Assembly (NCBI RefSeq): GCF_002836205.1
Contig: NZ_PJBE01000012.1
Coordinates: 186,001 to 250,000, forward strand
From: Shewanella sp. Choline-02u-19
GTDB taxonomy: Bacteria; Pseudomonadota; Gammaproteobacteria; Enterobacterales; Shewanellaceae
DNA length: 64,000 bases
Reading direction: 5' to 3'
Positions 57,676 to 64,000 of this stretch are shown here, piece after piece. The notes under the pieces are model-generated. The model was not told the DNA's origin, did no database searches, and saw nothing but the letters and a program-made list of their open reading frames with translations. Position numbers and translations under genes: made by a program. Numbering within the stretch: position 1 is the stretch's first letter; the number at the start of each line of letters is the position of its first letter.

Positions 57676-60099
57676 ATGTCGAAAAAAGACTCTCTTTGGT
57701 TTAAATCATTACGCTGGATCCAAAAAAAGCTCGTGCACACTATTGTAGTGCCTCATGATCCTTTTGAAGACCTCAATCTCGATCCAAGCAAGCCACTCGT
57801 TTATGTCATGAAAACAGAATCTGTTAGTGACATAGCAGCTCTTAGTGAGATAACCGGTAAATTCGGTTTACCTAGCCCATATAATGACTTAGAGGTTAAT
57901 GGGGTGACTGCGCCGCGCGTTGTCTGCCTTGAAGGTAGCAAGCCTCTATTTGGCGAAAGAGAAAGTGCCGAACAGTATTTGCATTGCTTTAAGCGCCTAT
58001 TGAGTGTGCATAAGCAAAATGAAGAATTAGATATTCAGCTAGTTCCTGTGAGTCTTTATTGGGGACGAACCCCAGGCAAAGAAGACGACACCATGCGCGC
58101 TGCTGTGTTGGAGCGTCAAAATCCGACTTGGTTACGCAAGTGCTTGATGATCTTGTTTCTCGGTCGACACAACTTTGTGCAGTTTTCTAATGCTGTTTCT
58201 CTGCGTTATATGGCAGACGAACATGGTACTGATAAGCGCATCGCACAAAAACTAGCCCGTGTCGCGCGAGTGCATTTTCAGCGTCAACGTAAAGTAATGA
58301 CTGGGCCTCAGCTGCCTAAGCGCCAAGCTCTGTTCCATGCTTTGCTAAAGTCAGAATCAATTACCCGAGCCATTAAAGAAGAAGCGACAAATAAAAAAAT
58401 CTCCGAATCAGAAGCGCGTGCAAAAGCGATGGAGTATCTAGATGAAGTCGCGGCGGATTACTCCGATAGCTTAGTGCGTATTACCGAGCGTTTTCTTACT
58501 TGGTTGTGGAATAAGCTTTATAAAGGTATCAATATTAAGGGTGCGGAGCAGGTTCGTCAGTTGCACCATGATGGTCATGAAATCGTCTATGTACCGTGTC
58601 ATCGCAGCCACATGGATTATTTGTTGCTGTCTTACATCCTCTATTATCAAGGCATGGTGCCGCCGCATATTGCTGCCGGCATTAATCTTAACTTCTGGCC
58701 AGCAGGACCTATGTTCCGCCGTGGTGGCGCATTCTTTATTCGCCGAAGTTTTCGCGGTAATAAGCTCTATACCGCGGTATTCCGTGAATACCTCGATCAA
58801 CTCTTTACTAAGGGTTATCCGGTTGAGTACTTTACCGAAGGTGGCCGCTCACGCACAGGTCGTTTATTGGCCCCTAAAACAGGCATGATCGCCATGACGC
58901 TTAACAGTGTACTGCGCGGTGTTGAACGTCCTGTCACTTTAGTGCCGGTTTATCTTGGTTATGACCATGTAATGGAAGTGGCGACTTATCACAAAGAATT
59001 AAGTGGTAAAAAGAAGAAGAAAGAGTCGGTTTGGCAAGTGTTTGGTGCGATTCGAAAGTTAGGTAATTTCGGCCAAGGCTATGTGAATTTTGGTAAGCCA
59101 ATTACCTTACACAATTTCTTGAACGATGAAGTGCCAACGTGGCGTGAAGATATCGTCCAAGACCCAGAACAAAAGCAACCATGGTTTACACCAGCGGTGA
59201 ACAAGTTAGCCAGAGAGGTGATGACTAACATTAACGATGCTGCTGCGGTAAGTGCAGTGACGTTAACCAGCTTAGTTTTGCTAGCATCTGAGCAAAATGC
59301 GTTAGAGCGTAGCCAGCTAGAAAAGCAGTTGGACCTTTATCTCACGTTATTAAAAGAGTTGCCTTATACCGAATACACATCGGTACCAGAAGGCAGCGGT
59401 AAAGACCTTGTATCTCATGGTCTGGAACTGAAAAAGATTAAAATTGAAAGTGATTCGCTTGGGGATATCATTTCCATCGATGATAGCATTGCAATTACAA
59501 TGACTTATTATCGTAACAACATTATTCATTTAATGGTTGTCCCCTCGCTAATTGCCGCTTGCTTGCTGCGTAAAGAGCAGTGTACTCGTGATGATGTGCT
59601 TAGCTTTGTCAGTGATTTTTATCCGTTGCTGAAAGCGGAACTGTTTATGGGCATTGAGGATCCGGCAGCCTATACACACCGCATTCTAGATATTTTTGTC
59701 GCGCAAGGCTTAGTGGCTGAAAATGGTCATTTCACTGTTGCTGATAATAAGGTGAATAAGTTGCTGCTGTTGTCTGGCACGATAGACGAAACCATGCAAC
59801 GTTACGCCATTTTGTTTAATTTGTTGGCAGTAAAACCGAACATGGAACGCTCGGAGCTTGAACGCGACAGCCACCGTCTTGCACAAAGGCTGGGAGCGCT
59901 TCACGGTATTACGGCGCCAGAGTTTTACGACAAGAAGCTATACGCCACGCTCAGCGTTAAATTAAAAGAGTTAGGTCATCTAACGGATAGCGAAGGGTGC
60001 AGTGATATCAAACGGATTAAAGACAGAGCCAATTTACTGCTACGTTCATTGGTAAGGCAAACAATAGTCGATAGTGTTAATGCGGAGCAAAATAGCTAA
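57676..60099 (+). CDS. plsB: Glycerol-3-phosphate acyltransferase PlsB
   Basis: PlsB transfers a fatty acyl chain to the sn-1 position of glycerol-3-phosphate, the first step of phospholipid synthesis, at the inner membrane. The 807-aa product has the acyltransferase blocks: H-x4-D in CHRSHMDYLLLSY (His309), the GAFFIRRSF block, YFTEGGRSRTGR and the VPVYLGYDHV block. Length and positions match Escherichia coli PlsB (807 aa). It overlaps the following permease gene by one base (TAATG). The stretch before it is divergent from lexA, as in other gammaproteobacteria. Confidence 0.97.
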   Translation: MSKKDSLWFKSLRWIQKKLVHTIVVPHDPFEDLNLDPSKPLVYVMKTESVSDIAALSEITGKFGLPSPYNDLEVNGVTAPRVVCLEGSKPLFGERESAEQYLHCFKRLLSVHKQNEELDIQLVPVSLYWGRTPGKEDDTMRAAVLERQNPTWLRKCLMILFLGRHNFVQFSNAVSLRYMADEHGTDKRIAQKLARVARVHFQRQRKVMTGPQLPKRQALFHALLKSESITRAIKEEATNKKISESEARAKAMEYLDEVAADYSDSLVRITERFLTWLWNKLYKGINIKGAEQVRQLHHDGHEIVYVPCHRSHMDYLLLSYILYYQGMVPPHIAAGINLNFWPAGPMFRRGGAFFIRRSFRGNKLYTAVFREYLDQLFTKGYPVEYFTEGGRSRTGRLLAPKTGMIAMTLNSVLRGVERPVTLVPVYLGYDHVMEVATYHKELSGKKKKKESVWQVFGAIRKLGNFGQGYVNFGKPITLHNFLNDEVPTWREDIVQDPEQKQPWFTPAVNKLAREVMTNINDAAAVSAVTLTSLVLLASEQNALERSQLEKQLDLYLTLLKELPYTEYTSVPEGSGKDLVSHGLELKKIKIESDSLGDIISIDDSIAITMTYYRNNIIHLMVVPSLIAACLLRKEQCTRDDVLSFVSDFYPLLKAELFMGIEDPAAYTHRILDIFVAQGLVAENGHFTVADNKVNKLLLLSGTIDETMQRYAILFNLLAVKPNMERSELERDSHRLAQRLGALHGITAPEFYDKKLYATLSVKLKELGHLTDSEGCSDIKRIKDRANLLLRSLVRQTIVDSVNAEQNS

Positions 60100-61355
60100 T
60101 GGCCAATCATATGAACGCGGCCAAGAATAAGTCTGCTGGAAAATCGGTGTTAGGCGGCGCAATGATCATCGCCGGCACCACTGTTGGAGCGGGCATGTTC
60201 TCGTTGCCTGTTGTGGGCGCTGGGATGTGGTTTGGCTATTCAATGCTGATGCTGGCTGGCATATGGTTTTGCATGTTGGTGTCGGGGCTGATGTTGCTCG
60301 AGACTAATTTGCACTTTAAACCGGGTGCGAGTTTTGACACATTAACGAAAACAACATTGGGTCAGTTCTGGCGTATCATCAACGGGCTCTCAATTGCCTT
60401 TGTACTGTATATTTTGACCTATGCTTACATTAGTGGCGGCAGCTCGATTGTTAACCATAGCCTTGCAGGGCTTGGGATTAACTTACCGCAAAGTATTGCC
60501 GGACTCATTTTTGCCGCCGTATTAGCGTCAATCGTTATTATCAGCACTAAAGCGGTCGATAGAATTACCACTATTATGCTGGGTGGTATGATTATTACGT
60601 TCTTTATTGCCGTAGGTAATCTGCTGATCGATGTGGATACCACTAAGTTGTTTGTGCCTGATGGCGAAACCAGTTATGCGCCATATTTACTTGCGGCTTT
60701 GCCCTTTGGCTTAGCAAGCTTTGGCTACCACGGTAACGTGCCTAGCCTGGTAAAGTATTACGGTAATCAACCAAAGACGATTATTAAAGCCATCTTCATT
60801 GGTACCTTCATCGCACTCGTTATTTATAGCTGCTGGTTAGTGGCGACCATGGGTAATATTCCACGCAGTCAGTTTATTGATATTATCGCTCAAGGCGGCA
60901 ATATGGGCATATTGGTTGGGGCATTGTCAGAAGTGATAGCCAGTCGCTGGCTTAACACCATGTTGTCGTTATTTGCCAACCTTGCCGTTGCTTCATCATT
61001 CCTCGGTGTCACCTTAGGCTTATTTGATTATCTTGCGGATCTGTTTGGTTTTGATGAATCTCGTCAAGGCCGCTTAAAGACCGCCGCAGTAACATTTATA
61101 CCGCCAACTATTTTGGGCTTGCTATTTCCCAACGGGTTCTTAATTGCTATTGGTTTTGCAGCATTAGCGGCAACTATTTGGGCAGCGATAGTCCCTGCTA
61201 TGATGGCCTATAAATCACGACAAATATTTGCAGACAGTGACAGTTTTAAAGTGCCGGGTGGCACGCCTTTGATCGTCGTCATCATCATTTTTGGTTTGGT
61301 CACTGGCGCATGCCACTTACTGGCCATGGCTGGTATATTGCCCGTTTACGGTTAA
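60099..61355 (+). CDS. mtr: Aromatic amino acid permease, Mtr (tryptophan) type
   Basis: A 418-aa inner-membrane proton symporter with about eleven helices. It is close to Mtr of Escherichia coli over its whole length: LGGAMIIAGTTVGAGMFSLP, SFDTLTKTTLGQFW, SIAFVLYILTYAYIS, LASFGYHGNVPSLVKYYG and ASSFLGVTLGLFDYLADLFG. TyrP is the main alternative, as both belong to the same family; the central motifs favour Mtr. It starts on the last base of plsB. Confidence 0.82.
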   Translation: MANHMNAAKNKSAGKSVLGGAMIIAGTTVGAGMFSLPVVGAGMWFGYSMLMLAGIWFCMLVSGLMLLETNLHFKPGASFDTLTKTTLGQFWRIINGLSIAFVLYILTYAYISGGSSIVNHSLAGLGINLPQSIAGLIFAAVLASIVIISTKAVDRITTIMLGGMIITFFIAVGNLLIDVDTTKLFVPDGETSYAPYLLAALPFGLASFGYHGNVPSLVKYYGNQPKTIIKAIFIGTFIALVIYSCWLVATMGNIPRSQFIDIIAQGGNMGILVGALSEVIASRWLNTMLSLFANLAVASSFLGVTLGLFDYLADLFGFDESRQGRLKTAAVTFIPPTILGLLFPNGFLIAIGFAALAATIWAAIVPAMMAYKSRQIFADSDSFKVPGGTPLIVVIIIFGLVTGACHLLAMAGILPVYG

Positions 61356-61379
61356 TCAGCATCATTCATCTGTATGATT

Positions 61380-61406
61380 AAAAAGCCTCTTTTATAGAGG
61401 CTTTTT
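61380..61406. terminator. Bidirectional terminator between mtr and the AraC gene
   Basis: AAAAGCCTCT, loop TTTAT, AGAGGCTTTT: a 10-bp stem with T runs on both sides. The stop codon of the convergent AraC gene lies in the loop, so the last codons of that gene form one arm. Confidence 0.88.
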
Positions 61407-62414
61407 GTTTTGTCGGTTTATCTTGCTCATATATTGCGTCGGGGTTTGCTTTCTAAAGCGAGCAAAGGAGCGACTGAAACTATGAGCATTTGCATAGCCT
61501 AAGCGTTGTGCTATCTCGGCTAAATCTTTTCCTTCCAACATGTATTTGATTGCTTGATTACACAATATATAACCCGATATGTGGGTGAAGCTAAAGCCTA
61601 TTTTTAGCAAACGCCGTTGCAGTTGCTGCCCTGAGATCCCAAAGAGTTCTGCGACAGAAACCACCGTGGGTAGATCATAATAGCGAGCATAGTTGATCAT
61701 TTCGTAGAGCACTTTGGGTAGGTCAGAGGGCTGTGGCATGTTCAAATAACTTTCAAGCTGAGCGAGTGACACTGAAGTGGTTAACGTCTCGGTGGGAAAA
61801 TAATCCATCGGTGATGAACTGAATAAGTCGTCGATACTTATCCATAACTCAGTTTGTGCGGCATTCCAAGATACAGGGCAACCAAATATCGCTTCAGTCT
61901 CTTTTTGCTTAATCGGCGGGCCGCTGAGCTTGAGCTTTTTTAAAGTGTAATGATTGCCGGTAAAGTGTTTGATGGCATTAAACAAAGTGATCGCCACCCG
62001 CAGTGAATCATGTGAACGAGCCCTTTCTTTGGCATAAGGGTTGTTGTAGCACCATTTCAATATGTTACCTGATTGCAGCGCATAATAGCTTGCCCCAGAA
62101 TGAAAGCTACAAATCCCATGGTTAATCCGCCGAAAACACAGGGCTAAATCAGGCGCCGACAAGAACCAGTTTCCCGGTATCTCTAGTGCGGAAATATCCA
62201 GGTAATGCTGAATTTTCACCATATAGTCGGTATCACCCGTTAGCATCTCTAGTTGTATAAACCATTTAGATACTTCGGTAAACGGGATGAGTGCCATTCG
62301 CTCGTCAAACAGAGCAGCTGGGATCGACAGCTCGTTTAAACTAATTCCATAGTGAGCTTCAACACCCTTAAAAACCGGCGCGATATAGCTAGAGCGGATA
62401 AATGCCGTATCCAT
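61392..62414 (-). CDS. AraC family transcriptional regulator
   Basis: A 340-aa regulator (from the ATG at 62414; another in-frame ATG at 62426). The N-terminal part belongs to the arabinose-operon-regulator-type domain seen in OruR-like proteins (LRVAITLFNAIKHFTGNHYT, GCPVSWNAAQTELWIS); the C-terminal part has two HTH motifs of the AraC type (PTVVSVAELFGISGQQLQRRL and KDLAEIAQRLGYANAHSFSR). It is divergent from the DUF3302-HlyD genes with about 150 nt between, so it may control them. Confidence 0.87.
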   Translation of the reverse strand: MDTAFIRSSYIAPVFKGVEAHYGISLNELSIPAALFDERMALIPFTEVSKWFIQLEMLTGDTDYMVKIQHYLDISALEIPGNWFLSAPDLALCFRRINHGICSFHSGASYYALQSGNILKWCYNNPYAKERARSHDSLRVAITLFNAIKHFTGNHYTLKKLKLSGPPIKQKETEAIFGCPVSWNAAQTELWISIDDLFSSSPMDYFPTETLTTSVSLAQLESYLNMPQPSDLPKVLYEMINYARYYDLPTVVSVAELFGISGQQLQRRLLKIGFSFTHISGYILCNQAIKYMLEGKDLAEIAQRLGYANAHSFSRSFARFRKQTPTQYMSKINRQNKKPL

Positions 62415-62561
62415 TGTGATAACCATCTATATTTCGAATGTGGATACCATATTGAATCATAGAATAGAGCTAAATGATATATAGAGGTATTCTGGCTTGT
62501 TCTAATTTATAGACAGGGCAAACTGCTTTTTCAATCAGTCGATTTTAAGGTCTAGTTCCCT

Positions 62562-62927
62562 ATGAGTTTATTCAGTATGCCGTTCGTCGATACCGGTGTT
62601 GATGCCGCTTTACATGGCGTTGCAGGTGTCGTGATGGTGCTGACAATTGCCGCTGCCGCATTTGGCTTCTGGAAGATCCATGAAATGCCTATTAATAAGG
62701 CCCATAAAAAACAGCACCAACAGATAGGGCTCATTACCGCGCTCACCTGGATAGGCTTTGTCTGGCATTGGGTGTGGGTCATCGCGGTGATTGTTGCGTT
62801 CGTTGATAGCGAAAAAGCATTGCGCCGTGTGCGAGATATCTGGCGAGAAAACAGTAACGATGACACGAGTGATAACAATGCAGAAATAAAGCCACTTGAG
62901 ATAAATGAGGAGCAAACCAATGCTTGA
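62562..62927 (+). CDS. DUF3302 inner membrane protein (YiaW-like)
   Basis: A 121-aa protein with two membrane helices (about residues 20-38 and 58-80) and a charged C-terminal tail. The blocks FGFWKIHEMP and HQQIGLITALTWIGF followed by WHWVWV are typical of DUF3302. In Escherichia coli the pair yiaV-yiaW encodes an HlyD-family protein and a DUF3302 protein. Here the HlyD gene follows with an 8-nt overlap, so the pair probably forms one complex. No ribosome site of note. Confidence 0.82.
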   Translation: MSLFSMPFVDTGVDAALHGVAGVVMVLTIAAAAFGFWKIHEMPINKAHKKQHQQIGLITALTWIGFVWHWVWVIAVIVAFVDSEKALRRVRDIWRENSNDDTSDNNAEIKPLEINEEQTNA

Positions 62928-64000
62928 AGGTTTAGCGGTTTGGGCTCTATTGATCTACCTGCTGCGTTTAGTCGGCATGCCGTGGAACACTTATAGTAAA
63001 AGCTTCGCTTATTTAGGCGGAACGGGGTGGCTGATGTTTGTTTGGGTTGGCCTGCTCAACTACACCCCAATGGACATGTCGGGTGGCTCTTTGGTGCAAT
63101 CGCCACGTATTCAGTTACGGCCTGCCAATACCCAAATAAAAGGTAAGGTAGATAATATCTATGTACAACCCAATCAAACGATTGAGGCTGGTCAGTTAAT
63201 CTATGATCTGGATGATGAGCCGTTTCAGATTGAGCTCAATAAGACGTTGGTGGCTAAACAGAGCGCAACAGTGGCACTGTCGCTAGCCAGCGAAGATGTG
63301 AAACTAGCACTGAAGCAACATGATGTCGCCATTGCTGATGTGAGCATTAGTCGTAATGAGCTGCATGCTGCAACTAAAGATCTACATTGGAAACAGAAAA
63401 CGCTCGCCCGCTATATTGAGCAGAATCGCGTAGTGCCTGACACAGTGACCAAGAGTTTACTGGATGAACAACAAACGGCGGTCGATCTTGCCATGGCACA
63501 AGTGAACACCTATGGTAGCCAAATCGAAAAGGCAGTTACGGCTGAGCAAACGGCGCTACTCAATATTGAGAAGTCTCACCTTAACGTGCAAGGCCGTGAG
63601 TCGGACCTTAATAGCGAGATAGAAAATGTAGCGCAAGCACAGTGGAAGCTAGACAACACCAAGGTATACGCACCTGCGGACGGTTATGTCACTAACTTCA
63701 TTATGCGTGAAGGTCAGTATGTTGGCGTTGCCCCTAGAATGCAGATGTATACCAACGAAAAATATGTGTTAATGCGAGTCAATCATCAGGCTATCCGTAA
63801 TGTTAAAGTTGGCCAGATGGCGGAATTTTCCTCGGCTGTTTACCCTGGAAAAGTGTTTAATGCAGAAGTTGAAGGGATAGTAGAAGCCACGGGCGAGTCG
63901 CAAGGATCGTTACTGGGTTTTGATGACAATGTGAGGCAAACTACGGGGCTAAATGCCAGTAATAAGCACCATTTTGTCAGGCTAAAGCTGACCGAAACCG
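62920..64000 (+). CDS. HlyD-family membrane fusion protein (YiaV-like), partial
   Basis: The ATG at 62920 overlaps the DUF3302 gene by 8 nt; GAGGAG lies upstream. 360 codons are visible, cut by the right edge, of about 375-380 expected. Two N-terminal hydrophobic segments (VWALLIYLLRLVG and GWLMFVWVGLLNY) precede the biotinyl-lipoyl-like halves (VDNIYVQPNQTIEAGQLIYD and YAPADGYVTNFIMREGQYVG) with a coiled coil between them (about 200-560 bp into the gene). It should form a periplasmic adaptor; no ATPase or other transporter partner is in view. Confidence 0.88.
   Translation, partial: MLEGLAVWALLIYLLRLVGMPWNTYSKSFAYLGGTGWLMFVWVGLLNYTPMDMSGGSLVQSPRIQLRPANTQIKGKVDNIYVQPNQTIEAGQLIYDLDDEPFQIELNKTLVAKQSATVALSLASEDVKLALKQHDVAIADVSISRNELHAATKDLHWKQKTLARYIEQNRVVPDTVTKSLLDEQQTAVDLAMAQVNTYGSQIEKAVTAEQTALLNIEKSHLNVQGRESDLNSEIENVAQAQWKLDNTKVYAPADGYVTNFIMREGQYVGVAPRMQMYTNEKYVLMRVNHQAIRNVKVGQMAEFSSAVYPGKVFNAEVEGIVEATGESQGSLLGFDDNVRQTTGLNASNKHHFVRLKLTET

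Noticed and set aside
1..64000. CRISPR arrays, tRNA or rRNA genes, complete insertion sequences, prophage genes
   Set aside because: None seen: no regularly spaced repeats, no transposase or integrase frames, and no recognisable structural RNA gene.

Overview
The window looks like the chromosome of a gammaproteobacterium, most probably a Shewanella or close relative. The reasons are the lexA-sulA operon with tandem SOS boxes, plsB, ompR-envZ, greB, tex, bioH, comF and nfuA, and an aa3/caa3-type cytochrome c oxidase locus, all in an arrangement I associate with Shewanella chromosomes. The species assignment is inference; no 16S gene or other decisive marker is present.

Region 1 (1-20.5 kb) is most of a complete second ('lateral' or secondary) flagellar gene set: flgGFEDCB (partial flgG at the left edge) divergent from flgA-flgM-flgN; then fliJIHGFE-lafK-motY on the minus strand; then, divergent from that, fliMNP-[48-aa membrane microprotein]-fliQR-flhBA. 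The motY-lafK-fliEFGHIJ block, the absence of fliO and fliL beside fliMNPQR, the absence of flhF/flhG after flhA, and a FliM without the N-terminal CheY-binding peptide all point to the lateral type rather than the polar type. Filament, motor, sigma factor and remaining rod/ring genes are not in the window.

Region 2 (20.5-25.1 kb) is accessory: a GNAT acetyltransferase divergent from a MocR-type regulator whose PLP-lysine position is Asp, with an inverted repeat between them; a decayed sulfatase carrying an internal stop and an expanded hexamer repeat; a Prx5-like peroxiredoxin; and an unknown outer-membrane barrel protein.

Region 3 (25.2-43 kb) is mostly housekeeping: a large chemoreceptor, envZ-ompR, greB, tex, an LTA-synthase-like membrane transferase, a disordered hypothetical, bioH, comF, an M14 carboxypeptidase, nfuA, a MATE exporter and a polysaccharide deacetylase.

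Region 4 (43-46.6 kb) is an accessory signalling island: a tightly coupled three-gene operon (HHE/hemerythrin-like protein, EAL phosphodiesterase, chemoreceptor without periplasmic domain) flanked by two gene-poor, repeat- and hairpin-rich stretches.

Region 5 (46.6-55.8 kb) is a complete cytochrome c oxidase locus read on the minus strand: coxB (with two fused cytochrome c domains), coxA, ctaG, a 31-aa small ORF, coxC, SURF1, a CxxxC protein, ctaA, cyoE and a SCO protein, with a DUF2909 gene on the opposite strand. Region 6 (56.2-64 kb) holds sulA-lexA, plsB, an Mtr-like aromatic amino acid permease, an AraC regulator, and a DUF3302-HlyD (YiaW-YiaV-like) pair cut by the right edge.

The most noteworthy observations are the fliP-fliQ microprotein, the HHE-EAL-chemoreceptor operon, the MocR protein without its PLP lysine, FlhB with NPNH instead of NPTH, and the structured intergenic repeats at 43.1-43.5 and 46.2-46.6 kb.
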